A stretch of 35,583 nucleotides of DNA from Bifidobacterium breve. GTDB taxonomy: Bacteria; Actinomycetota; Acidimicrobiia; Acidimicrobiales; Acidimicrobilacustridaceae. The translations under genes were made by a program, and so were the position numbers. The stretch lies in assembly GCA_945862505.1 (NCBI GenBank), contig CAMAYJ010000022.1, forward strand, positions 1 to 35,583. Reading direction: 5' to 3'. The notes under the pieces were generated by a model. That model did no database searches. It worked only from the letters and a program-made list of their open reading frames with translations, and was not told the origin of the DNA. Every line of letters starts with the position of its first letter. Positions within the stretch are counted from its first letter, which is position 1. Positions 15,534 through 23,752 of the stretch are shown here, one piece after another.

Positions 15534-16360
15534 GCGCATCGCTGGCCGACGAAGGTCTCGTCATTCCCGACGCGCCGACGGAGCCAGGTGAATTCGAACG
15601 TTCTCTTCGTTTACTTCGAGACAACGGTCGCAAGTTGTTGGTTGCCTATGTCACGGGCGGACTTCACGATGAATGGCCCGATGTTGTTCGAGCCGTTGCT
15701 GACGCAGGTGCTGATGCAATCGAAATCGGAATTCCGTTCTCCGATCCGGTAATGGACGGCCCGATCATTCAAGAAGCCAGCGAACTGGCATTGCGCGATG
15801 GAGCGTCACCAGTCACGGTGCTTGATACCTTGCGCACGATTGATGCCGGTGTCCCTCTTGCGGTGATGACCTATTACAACCTTGCGTTCCACATGGGTCA
15901 CGAGCGATTCGCAGCATCGCTACACGAAGCTGGCGTGCGCGCGGCGATCCTTCCTGATCTTCCGCTTGAAGAAGTTGGTCCTTGGGCCACCGCCGCCGAT
16001 CCCGCAGGGATCGAAACAGTGATGCTCGCCGCGCCGACAGCGCCCGATGAACGCCTTCCGCGAGTCGTCGCACGTTCCCGTGGATTCGTCTACGCCGTTG
16101 GTCTTCTCGGAGTCACCGGTGAACGCGACGCGCTTGCCGCGTCTTCGCTCGTTATTGCTCGGCGTCTGAAAGCCATCACTGACAAACCTGTTCTGGTTGG
16201 TGTCGGTGTCTCGAATGCACAGCAGGCTGCCGAAGTAAGCCAAGTCGCTGATGGCTGTGTGATTGGTTCGGCGCTTATGCGCCGCGTCGTCGCTGGAGAA
16301 GGACCTGCAGGAGCTGGCGCCTTCATTGCTGAAGTACGCGCCGCTCTCGACGCGTCATGA
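15530..16360 (+). CDS. trpA: Tryptophan synthase alpha chain
   Basis: Cleaves indole-3-glycerol phosphate to indole, which is channelled to TrpB. The 276-aa sequence includes [40 protein letters not shown] (catalytic Glu and Asp), [37 protein letters not shown] and [13 protein letters not shown]. About 20 residues precede the usual N-terminus. Overlaps trpB by ATGA and the globin gene by ATGA, so the three are in one translationally coupled run. Confidence 0.95.
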   Translation: MSASLADEGLVIPDAPTEPGEFERSLRLLRDNGRKLLVAYVTGGLHDEWPDVVRAVADAGADAIEIGIPFSDPVMDGPIIQEASELALRDGASPVTVLDTLRTIDAGVPLAVMTYYNLAFHMGHERFAASLHEAGVRAAILPDLPLEEVGPWATAADPAGIETVMLAAPTAPDERLPRVVARSRGFVYAVGLLGVTGERDALAASSLVIARRLKAITDKPVLVGVGVSNAQQAAEVSQVADGCVIGSALMRRVVAGEGPAGAGAFIAEVRAALDAS

Positions 16361-16785
16361 GCCAGGACAGCGCCGAGAACGAACGGCGCAAGATTCCGCT
16401 CGAACAACCGCTCTATGACCGAGTCGATCCCGAGTTCTTCACCCGACTCGTCGACCATTTCTACGACGCGGTGCTCGTCGACCCGGTTCTGGCGCCGCTG
16501 TATCCGCCCGAAGACCTCGATGGAGCCCGTGAACGCTTGCGGTTGTTCCTCACGCAGTTCTGGGGCGGCCCTCAGACCTACAGCGACCAGCGAGGCCACC
16601 CTCGCCTTCGTATGCGCCATGCGCCCTTTGTGATCGGCGAGGTCCAGCGTGAGGCCTGGTTTCGTCTCATGGCCAATGCCGTGGGCGCTGAGGTCGAAGC
16701 AGGGGCGTTGAGCGAACAGGACGAGGCCGCAATGCTGGGCTATTTCGACCATTCGGCCCGTTTCATGATGAATGTTGAGCAGTGA
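16357..16785 (+). CDS. glbO: Group II truncated hemoglobin (GlbO type)
   Basis: A 142-aa 2-over-2 globin. LVDHFYDAVLVDPVLAPLYP forms the A-B helices, FLTQFWGGPQTYS the C-D region, the proximal His88 is in GHPRLRMRHAPFVIG, and Trp101 (position G8, typical of group II) is in QREAWFRLM. Such proteins bind oxygen tightly and may handle NO or peroxide; the role here is not established. The ATG overlaps the trpA stop by four bases, so expression follows the trp genes. Confidence 0.88.
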   Translation: MSQDSAENERRKIPLEQPLYDRVDPEFFTRLVDHFYDAVLVDPVLAPLYPPEDLDGARERLRLFLTQFWGGPQTYSDQRGHPRLRMRHAPFVIGEVQREAWFRLMANAVGAEVEAGALSEQDEAAMLGYFDHSARFMMNVEQ

Positions 16786-16993
16786 CAACCGTCTCATTCG
16801 AGTCCCTGACCTGCACCGATTCAATGGCCTGCATAGTCATGCAATGAATTCCGCGGCCATCCACCATTTCCGTTGCTGGGGCCGCAATGCTTTCTCTTTA
16901 TCGGGCGGTCCTGCCCGAGTTCGAAGGCAGTCGGGGGCCGACCCGGTTGTCAACCCGTGCCGGGCCGTCAGGTTGGGCCAACAGGAGGAAGTC
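16786..16993 (+). promoter_or_regulatory. Upstream region of hup with likely promoter
   Basis: A 208-bp gap without a convincing gene. TTGCTG at about 16873 followed after 18 bp by TTTATC is a possible -35/-10 pair, and a short hairpin (CGGGC/GCCCG) lies just downstream. The leader would be long, matching the presence of a strong Shine-Dalgarno. Promoter assignment is tentative. Confidence 0.35.
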
Positions 16994-17278
16994 ATGACCA
17001 AGAGCGAACTTATCGCCGAGATCTCGAACCGGACGGGCCAGACAAAGGCCGACGTCGAGAAGACAATGAAGTCATTCGAAGAGATTGCCCACGAGGTTGT
17101 GGCCAAGGGTGGAGAGAAACTCACTCTTCCTGGCTTCATCAGCTTCGAACAGACCCACCGCAAGGCTCGTACCGCTCGTAACCCGCAGACCGGTGCAACC
17201 ATTCAGGTTCCCGCCACCAACGCCGCCAAGGTGTCGGCTGGCGCAAAGCTCAAGGCATCAGCCAAGGCTGGCGTCTGA
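16994..17278 (+). CDS. hup: HU-type DNA-binding protein
   Basis: A 94-aa histone-like protein of the bacterial HU/IHF family: MTKSELIAEISNRTGQTKADVEKTM, LPGFISFEQTHRKARTARNPQTG and the DNA-binding arm followed by IQVPATNAAKVSAGAKLK. A short Ala/Lys tail (ASAKAGV) ends the protein; the long Lys-rich tail of mycobacterial HupB is missing. A strong Shine-Dalgarno AGGAGGA sits at 16984-16990, unlike the many leaderless genes nearby, and decides the ATG at 16994. A strong terminator follows, so it is probably a single-gene unit. Confidence 0.93.
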   Translation: MTKSELIAEISNRTGQTKADVEKTMKSFEEIAHEVVAKGGEKLTLPGFISFEQTHRKARTARNPQTGATIQVPATNAAKVSAGAKLKASAKAGV

Positions 17279-17301
17279 GTCTTCTGCGACTCAAGAAGTT
17301 G

Positions 17302-17338
17302 AAAGGAGGAGCGCGAGAGCGCTCCTCCTTTCTCGTTT
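17302..17338 (+). terminator. Strong intrinsic terminator after hup
   Basis: A perfect 13-bp stem (17302-17314 with 17319-17331, AAAGGAGGAGCGC pairing GCGCTCCTCCTTT) closed by a GAGA tetraloop and followed by CTCGTTTT. Confidence 0.9.
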
Positions 17339-17379
17339 TGCCACCTGACAGTTCTTGGTCCGAGACGATGCGCGCCCGC

Positions 17380-17385
17380 TAGTTT
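17380..17385 (+). promoter_or_regulatory. -10 element of leaderless bcp promoter
   Basis: TAGTTT, six bases (CAATCC), then ATG 17392. Preceded by CCCGC, as in the hisD, hisI and trpF elements. Confidence 0.55.
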
Positions 17386-17391
17386 CAATCC

Positions 17392-17856
17392 ATGGCCACC
17401 ACACAACTCGCTGTCGGTGCGAAAGCACCTGCGTTCACCCTCGCCGACCAAACCGACACCAAGGTGAAACTTTCGGGTTTCGCTGGCGCCAAAGTGCTCG
17501 TGTACTTCTACCCAAAGGCCGATACGCCTGGCTGCACGACGCAGAGCTGCGGGCTTCGTGACATCGCCAAGAAGATCGGCGAAACGGTCGTCATCGGCAT
17601 TAGCCCCGACCTTCCCGCCAAGCTCGCCAAGTTCGATGACAAATACAAACTCGGCTTCACGTTGTTGTCCGACCCGGAACATGCGGTGGCCGAGAAGTTT
17701 GGTGTGTGGGGCGAGAAATCGATGTATGGAAAGAAGTACATGGGCATCGTTCGCTCAGCGTTCCTGATCGATGAGAAGGGCAAGATCGAGGAGGCCTGGT
17801 ACAAGGTCAGTCCGAAGGACACGCCCGCCAATTTGCTGAAGGCGTTGGGCAAGTGA
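17392..17856 (+). CDS. bcp: Thioredoxin-dependent thiol peroxidase (Bcp/PrxQ)
   Basis: A 154-aa peroxiredoxin reducing peroxides and lipid hydroperoxides with thioredoxin-type reductants. The peroxidatic and resolving cysteines lie five residues apart in YFYPKADTPGCTTQSCGLRD, the atypical two-Cys PrxQ arrangement. TLLSDPEHAVAEKFGVWGEKSMYGKKYMG and RSAFLIDEKG are family hallmarks. The stop overlaps the GTG start of fabZ (GTGA), coupling it to a fatty-acid gene. Confidence 0.94.
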   Translation: MATTQLAVGAKAPAFTLADQTDTKVKLSGFAGAKVLVYFYPKADTPGCTTQSCGLRDIAKKIGETVVIGISPDLPAKLAKFDDKYKLGFTLLSDPEHAVAEKFGVWGEKSMYGKKYMGIVRSAFLIDEKGKIEEAWYKVSPKDTPANLLKALGK

Positions 17857-18278
17857 GCTTTCCTGCTCCCGCCGACGTGCTTCCGCATCGGCCGCCGTTC
17901 CTTCTCCTTGACGAAGTGACCGGACTCGAGATCGGTGTTTCAGCCACTGGACTGTGGCGCGTCACTGGCGACGAATGGTTCTTTCCCGGGCACTTTCCCG
18001 GTCGGCCAACGCTGCCTGGTGTGCTCATGCTCGAAGCCATCGCACAGCTCGGTGCTTACGCGGTGCTGAGCGATCCCGCATTCGCCGGCAAGTTGCCATT
18101 GTTCGGTGGTGTTGAGAAGTCACGATTCCGTCGTCAGGTAGTGCCGGGCGATGTTCTTGAACTCGAAGTCACGCTTGGTCGTATGTCGGCGCGTGCCGGC
18201 AAAGGTTCGGGTCGCGCCCATGTCGGCGGCGAAACCGCAGCCGAAACCGAACTCCTCTTCGTCTTCGCCGACGCCTGA
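17853..18278 (+). CDS. fabZ: FabZ-type 3-hydroxyacyl-ACP dehydratase
   Basis: A 141-aa hot-dog-fold dehydratase. VLPHRPPFLLLDEV and HFPGRPTLPGVLMLEAIAQLGAY (catalytic His and Glu) define the family; the second half has FGGVEKSRFRRQVVPGDVLELEV. It supplies the dehydration step for the fab genes that lie on the other strand 480 bp away, while reductase and condensing enzymes are in the minus-strand operon. GTG 17853 overlaps the bcp stop. Some members of this fold are thioesterase-like, but the motifs favour FabZ. Confidence 0.88.
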   Translation: MSFPAPADVLPHRPPFLLLDEVTGLEIGVSATGLWRVTGDEWFFPGHFPGRPTLPGVLMLEAIAQLGAYAVLSDPAFAGKLPLFGGVEKSRFRRQVVPGDVLELEVTLGRMSARAGKGSGRAHVGGETAAETELLFVFADA

Positions 18279-18281
18279 ACG

Positions 18282-18749
18282 ATGGCCAAAGCGCTGATCG
18301 ATTCTCCCATCGGTGTTGTGACTGTCATCGCGAACGACGTCGGGGTGTGTCGCGTCTGGTTCGGTGACCTTGATGATGATGAGCAAGCAACGGACATCGC
18401 CAACGAAATCGTGATGCTCGCGGTATCTCAACTGGGCGAGTACTTCGATGGAACCCGCACGGAGTTTGCAGTTCCTCTCAATCGAAGCGAGCGTCTGGGT
18501 TTTCGAGGCGAGGTTCTCACTGTGCTCGAACATGTGCCTTTTGGGGCCACGGTGACCTACGGACAACTTGCTGCGCGTGCAGGGCGACCAAAAGCAGCTC
18601 GCGCCGTTGGGACTGCAATGGCTACGAATCCAATTGGGATAATCGTGCCTTGTCATCGAGTGCTGCCGAGCGGCGGTGGCATCGGCCAGTTTGGCGGGGG
18701 AGTGCCTGCCAAAGAATGGTTATTGCGCCGAGAGGGCAGTCTCGACTGA
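18282..18749 (+). CDS. ogt: Methylated-DNA-protein cysteine methyltransferase
   Basis: A suicide repair protein taking the alkyl group from O6-alkylguanine. The acceptor cysteine is in IVPCHRVLPSGGGIGQFGGG; the DNA-binding helix is FGATVTYGQLAARAGRPKAARAVGTAMATNP, including the arginine finger. The 155-aa length with a short N-terminal domain (SPIGVVTVIANDVGVCRVWF) suits Ogt/MGMT. It starts three bases after fabZ and converges on fabF, eight bases from its stop, with no terminator visible. Confidence 0.94.
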   Translation: MAKALIDSPIGVVTVIANDVGVCRVWFGDLDDDEQATDIANEIVMLAVSQLGEYFDGTRTEFAVPLNRSERLGFRGEVLTVLEHVPFGATVTYGQLAARAGRPKAARAVGTAMATNPIGIIVPCHRVLPSGGGIGQFGGGVPAKEWLLRREGSLD

Positions 18750-18757
18750 GGAACTGC

Positions 18758-19939
18758 TCAGGCCGGTGCTGGGCCGATCACAACGCAACCGTTATGACCG
18801 CCAAAACCGAAACTGTTTGAAAGCACCGGAGCGGGAGTCCACTCACGAGCCTCGCCCACGACGATGTCGATGGGGGCCATATCGGGATCGACATTCGCGT
18901 AGCCAGCCGTCGGAGGGATCGCACCCTTCTGCATGCCGAGCACGATGCCCACTGCTTCGAGTGAGCCAGCGCCACCAAGAGCATGACCAGTGACACCCTT
19001 GAACGATGTGACTGCCGGCGGAGTTGCACCGAAGACCTCAGCGATTGCAGCAGCCTCAGCCGCGTCATTGAGCGGTGTTGATGTGCCGTGCGCGTTGACG
19101 TAGGTGACATCTGCCGGAACGAGTCCAGCATCGGCGATGGCAGCGCGCATGCAGTTGATGGCACCAACGCCACCAGGAGAAGGGGCAGTGATGTGATAGG
19201 CGTCGGCGTTTGATGCCGCACCCATGACTTCAGCGAGGATTGTTGCGCCACGAGCAATGGCCGATTCCATTTCCTCGAGTACAAGGACACCAGAACCTTC
19301 GGCCAGCACGAAGCCGTTGCGGTCGCGGTCGAAGGGTCGAGACATGTTGTCGGAAGACATCGCTGTCATGTTGGTGAAGCCAGCGATACAGGTCGGGGTC
19401 ATTACCGATTCAGACGAACCGGTGACCATGGCATCGCACAGACCCGACATGACGAGTCGGTAGGCATTGCCAATTGACTGTGTGCCGGCAGCGCAGGCGG
19501 TACAGGTGTTCTCGCATGGGCCCTGCCAGCCATATTTCATGGAGATCGCAGCTGATGCGGCGTTAGCCATGAGCATGGGGACCATGAACGGGCTGACTCG
19601 ACGTGCGCCCTTGTGCTCGTTGACAAGCACCTGTTCTTCAAGGGTTGTTAATCCACCAATACCGGTGCCGATCCACACACCCTTGCGAGTGGGATCGCCA
19701 CCGACGTCGCCGGCCATGGTCATTGCTTCATCGGCTGCTGCAAGTGCGAACTGCGCGAAGCGGTCGGTGCGACGCGCTTCTTTCGGGTTGGTGAAGTAGG
19801 CCTCTGGATCGAAGTTTTCAATACGGCGAAGCCCTTCGGGCGGTGCCGACAACAATCCCTGCCAATAGGCCTCGGTGCCGATGCCGCATGGGCTAACGAC
19901 GCCGACGCCTGTAATCGCTACCCGACGCTTGGTGCTCAC
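18758..19939 (-). CDS. fabF: 3-oxoacyl-ACP synthase II (KAS II)
   Basis: The elongating condensing enzyme. The 393-aa thiolase-fold protein has the catalytic Cys149 in ENTCTACAAGTQSIGNAYRL, the first His in VNAHGTSTPLND and the second in GVTGHALGGAGSLEA; the C-terminal SNSFGFGGHNGCVVI is typical. It starts at GTG 19939 in a GTGA overlap with acpP and is the last gene of the fabD-H-G-acpP-F operon. Confidence 0.96.
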   Translation of the reverse strand: MSTKRRVAITGVGVVSPCGIGTEAYWQGLLSAPPEGLRRIENFDPEAYFTNPKEARRTDRFAQFALAAADEAMTMAGDVGGDPTRKGVWIGTGIGGLTTLEEQVLVNEHKGARRVSPFMVPMLMANAASAAISMKYGWQGPCENTCTACAAGTQSIGNAYRLVMSGLCDAMVTGSSESVMTPTCIAGFTNMTAMSSDNMSRPFDRDRNGFVLAEGSGVLVLEEMESAIARGATILAEVMGAASNADAYHITAPSPGGVGAINCMRAAIADAGLVPADVTYVNAHGTSTPLNDAAEAAAIAEVFGATPPAVTSFKGVTGHALGGAGSLEAVGIVLGMQKGAIPPTAGYANVDPDMAPIDIVVGEAREWTPAPVLSNSFGFGGHNGCVVIGPAPA

Positions 19940-20169
19940 CGCTTCGACATCACCAGTTCGTAGGCTTCGCCAACAGTCGTGATGTTCTCGAGTTCAGACT
20001 CGTCGACGGTGACGTCGAACTCTTCTTCAAGCTTCATAACGAGCTCGACGAGGTCGAGGCTGTCGGCATCGAGGTCTTCGGAGAACTTGGCTTCCATCGT
20101 CACCTGATCGGCTGAGACGGCGAGGATCTCAACAGCACAGGCCTTGAACTTTTCGAAATCGTCACTCAT
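19936..20169 (-). CDS. acpP: Acyl carrier protein
   Basis: A 77-aa acidic four-helix carrier. The phosphopantetheine attachment Ser37 is in DLDADSLDLVELVMKLEEEF, the DSL motif. ATG 20169 is chosen over an upstream start since AAGGAG lies four bases before it and the product then has standard ACP length. Between fabG and fabF, the usual order. Confidence 0.95.
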   Translation of the reverse strand: MSDDFEKFKACAVEILAVSADQVTMEAKFSEDLDADSLDLVELVMKLEEEFDVTVDESELENITTVGEAYELVMSKR

Positions 20170-20237
20170 GGGGCTCCTTGGTATTCGGTGCGACAAACCT
20201 AGTCGGGGGTCGCAGTGGTTTTGGTGCTGCTTGGGAC

Positions 20238-20948
20238 TTAGCCGCCCATGCCGAGACCGCCATCGACGGGTAGGACTGCACCCGTGATGTAGCCGGCCTC
20301 GTCAGAAGCGAGGAAGGAAACGGCGGCGGCGATTTCATCGGGTTGACCCATTCGGCCAAGGGGTACGGCGCCGGTGATGGACTCACGCATTGCGTCATCA
20401 ACGGCGGCGAACATGTCAGTAGCGATGGGGCCAGGGGCAACAACATTCACCGTGACATTGCGCGAGGCGAATTCGCGGGCCAGTGAACGTGCGAGCCCGA
20501 CGAGCCCTGCCTTGGACGCGGCGTAGTTGGCTTGACCGGCTTGGCCGATTGAGCCGACCACGGAGCCGACAAAGATGATTCGGCCCCAGCGGGCGCGCAT
20601 CATTTTCGGGACGGCTCTCCGGGCGGCTCTAAACCCGCCAACAAGATTGGCGTCGAGGACGTCAGAGAAATCTTCGTCGGTCATGCGCAAGACGAGTTTG
20701 TCAATGGTCATGCCCGCGTTCGACACGAGAATTTCGACAGACCCGAGTTTCTCTTCAATGTCAGTGAACGCCGCTTCGACCTGTTCGGTGTTGGTGACGT
20801 CGCACTTCACGCAATAAAGATCGCCGGCATCGGCTGGTGCTTCGCCGCGGTAGGTGATTGCGACCTTGTTGCCGGCAGCGGCGAAGGCTTTTGCGCACGC
20901 AAGGCCAATACCGCGATTGCCGCCAGTTACGAGAACGACTCGACTCAT
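20238..20948 (-). CDS. fabG: 3-oxoacyl-ACP reductase
   Basis: A 236-aa short-chain dehydrogenase using NADPH. The nucleotide motif TGGNRGIG is at residues 8-15, NAGM at 77-80, and the catalytic Ser129, Tyr142 and Lys146 lie in VGSVVGSIGQ and ANYAASKAG. The C-terminal GYITGAVLPVDGGLGMGG is typical of FabG. ATG 20948 follows a clear GGAGGG Shine-Dalgarno and overlaps the fabH stop (ATGA). The frame is open well upstream inside fabH, but that extension has no family match. Confidence 0.95.
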   Translation of the reverse strand: MSRVVLVTGGNRGIGLACAKAFAAAGNKVAITYRGEAPADAGDLYCVKCDVTNTEQVEAAFTDIEEKLGSVEILVSNAGMTIDKLVLRMTDEDFSDVLDANLVGGFRAARRAVPKMMRARWGRIIFVGSVVGSIGQAGQANYAASKAGLVGLARSLAREFASRNVTVNVVAPGPIATDMFAAVDDAMRESITGAVPLGRMGQPDEIAAAVSFLASDEAGYITGAVLPVDGGLGMGG

Positions 20949-21907
20949 TTGTTTCCCTCCGGAAGGTGGCCCGTCCAACGAATGACGGCACTGGCCCAAC
21001 TCATGCCGGCGCCGAATCCAACAAGGAGAACGTTGTCGTCGCGTTTCACGCGTCCGTTTTCGAGCGCATCGACTAATGCAAGAGGGATTGAAGCCGATGA
21101 AGTGTTGCCCGTTCGGTGGAGAACCATAGCGACGCGATCCATTGGCATCCCGAGTTTCGAACAAGCGGTTTCGATAATGCGAATATTTGCTTGATGGGGG
21201 ACGACCAAGGCAATGTCGTCAGCAGTGAGATCCGCCGAAGCTAGAGAAATCTTCGCGGAGTCGACCATGACCGTGACCGCTTTGCGGAACACTTCTTTGC
21301 CGACCATTGACATGTAGCCACCGATGGGCGCGTCAAGGAGTTTGCGGGCAGTTCCGTCCGAGCCGAGGTCGAACGAGACGAGTTGTCCTTCGCCCTCGAC
21401 TGCTTCGAGCACAACTGCGCCAGCCCCATTACCAAAAAGAATCGCGGTGTTGCGGTCGTCTTGGTCGGTCAGTCGCGCCAGCGTCTCGGAGCCGATGAGT
21501 AGAACTCGCTTGAGGCCCATGGCGATGAGTCCGTGTGCCTGCACCAGCCCGTAAACGAAACCTGAGCACGCGGCATTGACGTCGCAGGCGCCGCCGCTGA
21601 TTCCCAGTTCTTCTTGGACCTGCGAGGCGGTGGAAGGAATCTGATAATCGGGTGTGGTTGTCGCAAGAAGGATGAAGTCGATGTCGGCGCCGGTGAGGCC
21701 CGCCATTTCGAGAGCGTTGCGACCTGCTTCGACGGCTAGTCCTGCCGTGGTTCCGCCATGGCGCCGTTCACGGATTCCGGTTCGCTCGGTGATCCATTCG
21801 TCGGTGGTGTCGAGGCGCGCTTCGAAATCGGCGTTCGTGACAACGAGGTCAGGAAGCGCCGTTCCCCATCCGATGATTGTTGCGCCGCTCTGGGTCGAAG
21901 TAGTCAT
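20945..21907 (-). CDS. fabH: 3-oxoacyl-ACP synthase III (KAS III)
   Basis: Starts fatty-acid chains from acyl-CoA and malonyl-ACP. The 320-aa protein has the catalytic Cys114 in DVNAACSGFVYGL, His in VVPHQANIRII and Asn in RTGNTSSASIPLAL. TTDEWITERTGIRERR is also diagnostic. ATG 21907 (MTTSTQSG) follows GAGGA and starts 22 bases after the fabD stop; an ATG-proximal extension would overlap fabD. Confidence 0.95.
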   Translation of the reverse strand: MTTSTQSGATIIGWGTALPDLVVTNADFEARLDTTDEWITERTGIRERRHGGTTAGLAVEAGRNALEMAGLTGADIDFILLATTTPDYQIPSTASQVQEELGISGGACDVNAACSGFVYGLVQAHGLIAMGLKRVLLIGSETLARLTDQDDRNTAILFGNGAGAVVLEAVEGEGQLVSFDLGSDGTARKLLDAPIGGYMSMVGKEVFRKAVTVMVDSAKISLASADLTADDIALVVPHQANIRIIETACSKLGMPMDRVAMVLHRTGNTSSASIPLALVDALENGRVKRDDNVLLVGFGAGMSWASAVIRWTGHLPEGNK

Positions 21908-21929
21908 CGGATCCTCATGGTGGTGGCGA

Positions 21930-23099
21930 TCACGCGGTGCGCAACCAAGCAATGGGTTGACTCGTTGTCACTCGCTCGCCTTCAACGGCGAGTACGCCCA
22001 CAAGGATGCCCGCAAATGGCGAACGAACCTCGTGATCTCCGACCATGCCCAGCACGGTGCCGGGCGTGAGTTCGAAACCTGGCGCAAGTTCGGTGGCAGG
22101 AGTGAACACGCCGGCGGCTGGACTTACGACCATGCGTTCAGTGGCGAAGAGATGCTCGCCCTCGTGCACCGCGATGCTTTCCGAAGGTGACGCGAGGGCA
22201 GTGAGGAGTTTGTCGAGATCGTCAGGCGTTGAGACCGAAAGAGTGGTGGTGCCCGTGACGGTGCGTTTGGCCATTCCGGTGAGGACGTTTCCGGGTCCAA
22301 GCTCGACAAAGACCGTGGCCCCGTTGTCGCCCAAGTTGTGCAAAATCTGGCGCCAGCGAACAGGGCTGCACAACTGTGCGTTTAGGAGGTCAGTCCACTC
22401 AGCACCGGTATGCGCGCGTGCATCGACATTTGCATAGACGGGGAGATCGGCATTGCGGAGGTCGGCTGATTCAATTGCGCTGCGCAGGCGGTCGCGAGCT
22501 GGGGCCATAAACGGCGTATGGAACGCCCCGCTCACGGCCATCGGCATGACTTTCTTTGCGCCGAGTTCTTTGGCGATTTCCGATGCCCGAGCAATCGCAT
22601 CGGGATCGCCGGCGATAACAACCTGACCGGGAGCGTTGTAGTTGGCGACCCAGACATCGCCGTCGATCCGAGCGCAGGCGGCCTCGACATCGTCGTCGTC
22701 AAGACCCAGAACTGCAGCCATCGTTCCGACGCGCGCGGTGGTGGCCTCGAGCATGGCCGCGCCGCGTTCGGCGACAAGCGTGAGTCCTTCGTCAAACGCG
22801 AGTGCGCCTGAAGCAACGAGAGCGGTGTACTCACCAAGGCTGTGTCCGGCCGTAGCTGCTGGTTCGACGCCAAGACGTTCAACGGCATCGAGAACGATCA
22901 AGCTTGTGAGGAATGTCGACAGCTGGGCATTGTCGGTTCGAGTGAGTTCCTCGGCTTCGGTGTGCAAAAGGAGATGTTCGAGATCGCGGCCAAGGACACT
23001 CGACGCCTCGGCAACCAATTCCCATGACGGGTGGTCTCGCCACGCGTCTCCCATGCCGGGCTTCTGGGATCCCTGGCCGGGGAAAGTGAAGACGATCAT
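21930..23099 (-). CDS. fabD: Malonyl-CoA:ACP transacylase with C-terminal biotinyl/lipoyl-like domain
   Basis: Loads malonyl groups on ACP. Residues 1 to about 300 are a normal FabD: FTFPGQGSQKPGMG, the catalytic Ser87 in GHSLGEYTAL, the catalytic His in SGAFHTPFM, and ELGPGNVLTGMAKR. The protein is 389 aa, about 80 longer than usual. Residues 323-389 form two half-repeats (SPAAGVFTP and RSPFAGILVGVLAVEG, then VTTSQPIAWL), like a biotinyl/lipoyl domain. The hairpin that would hold the modified Lys reads MVGDHEV, with no Lys. So the domain is probably unmodified, perhaps a docking module (inference). First gene of the fab operon. Confidence 0.92.
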   Translation of the reverse strand: MIVFTFPGQGSQKPGMGDAWRDHPSWELVAEASSVLGRDLEHLLLHTEAEELTRTDNAQLSTFLTSLIVLDAVERLGVEPAATAGHSLGEYTALVASGALAFDEGLTLVAERGAAMLEATTARVGTMAAVLGLDDDDVEAACARIDGDVWVANYNAPGQVVIAGDPDAIARASEIAKELGAKKVMPMAVSGAFHTPFMAPARDRLRSAIESADLRNADLPVYANVDARAHTGAEWTDLLNAQLCSPVRWRQILHNLGDNGATVFVELGPGNVLTGMAKRTVTGTTTLSVSTPDDLDKLLTALASPSESIAVHEGEHLFATERMVVSPAAGVFTPATELAPGFELTPGTVLGMVGDHEVRSPFAGILVGVLAVEGERVTTSQPIAWLRTA

Positions 23100-23209
23100 C
23101 GTGGCGGTGGCGGCTTTCGCTGGTGGGACAGTGGCGGTACTGCTCTGACCCGGAGGCGGTCACTTCGGTTTCATCTTCTCTTGGCCAACGGGGCCGAGAG
23201 GGGATCTTG

Positions 23210-23293
23210 TGCGGCGGGAGGGACTCGAACCCTCAAGCCCCGAAGGGCAGCGGGGTTTGAGCCCGCCCTGTATGCCAATTCCAGCACCGCCGC
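23210..23293 (-). tRNA. tRNA-Leu (anticodon CAA)
   Basis: A class II tRNA read on the minus strand. The 7-bp acceptor stem GCGGCGG/CCGCCGC lies at 23287-23293 and 23211-23217, with discriminator A (23210). The anticodon stem is GCGGG/CCCGC with loop CTCAAAC, giving anticodon CAA for UUG codons. A long variable arm (GCCC-TTCG-GGGC) and the T arm GAGGG-TTCGAGT-CCCTC follow. No CCA is encoded. It lies upstream of fabD on the same strand. Confidence 0.95.
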
Positions 23294-23308
23294 AGTGGTG
23301 CGAGCGCC

Positions 23309-23314
23309 ACGCTA
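23309..23314 (-). promoter_or_regulatory. -10 element of tRNA-Leu promoter
   Basis: TAGCGT on the minus strand 15 bp before the tRNA 5' end, leaving a leader of some eight bases to be removed by RNase P. No clear -35. Confidence 0.4.
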
Positions 23315-23382
23315 CCAACTGTCTGGAGCCCCTTTTCGCGCTCTGTCCTACTGGGCCCTGTGCCCGCCTGCCGGTCCGGTCC

Positions 23383-23388
23383 TACACT
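23383..23388 (+). promoter_or_regulatory. -10 element of small coiled-coil gene
   Basis: TACACT, eight bases, then ATG 23397; no Shine-Dalgarno. Confidence 0.45.
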
Positions 23389-23396
23389 TCGCCGCC

Positions 23397-23690
23397 ATGA
23401 CCCGGGCCATGTTGGAGAAGCGGCTCATCGAGATCGGTGCGCAACTTCGGGACCTCCGCAATGAGTTGGCGGTGGTCGATGAACAATTCGCCCATTTTGC
23501 CGATGAGGCCGATGATGCTCGGCTTCGATCGCTGGTCTCTGAAACCCCATTGGCCGAGCGCGAGCACCGAGTCGCCGCTCGTCATGCCAACGCAATGGGT
23601 CGTCACCGCGATGAAGTCATCACCGACATCGGACGTCTTGAGCAGCAGCAGGACGAATTGCTCGACCGGCTCAACGACGTCATCGCCTGA
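23397..23690 (+). CDS. Small coiled-coil protein of unknown function
   Basis: A 97-aa charged protein, MTRAMLEKRLIEIGAQLRD onward, with long helices rich in Leu, Glu, Arg and Asp and heptad-like spacing throughout (LRDLRNELAVVDEQF and IGRLEQQQDELLDRLNDVI). No membrane segment, signal peptide or catalytic motif. ATG 23397 follows a -10 hexamer. It stands 62 bp before pdtaR. Probably a dimeric coiled coil; function not recognised. Confidence 0.7.
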   Translation: MTRAMLEKRLIEIGAQLRDLRNELAVVDEQFAHFADEADDARLRSLVSETPLAEREHRVAARHANAMGRHRDEVITDIGRLEQQQDELLDRLNDVIA

Positions 23691-23752
23691 GCCGGTACGA
23701 TCGGAAGACGGTCCGTACTTGGTCGGACCTTCACTCTCAAGGGGCTGCAACG

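Noticed and set aside
23716-23752. ANTAR-type paired hairpin target in the pdtaR leader
   Set aside because: Only one 6-bp hairpin is visible and no terminator follows, so the two-hairpin ANTAR motif is not met.
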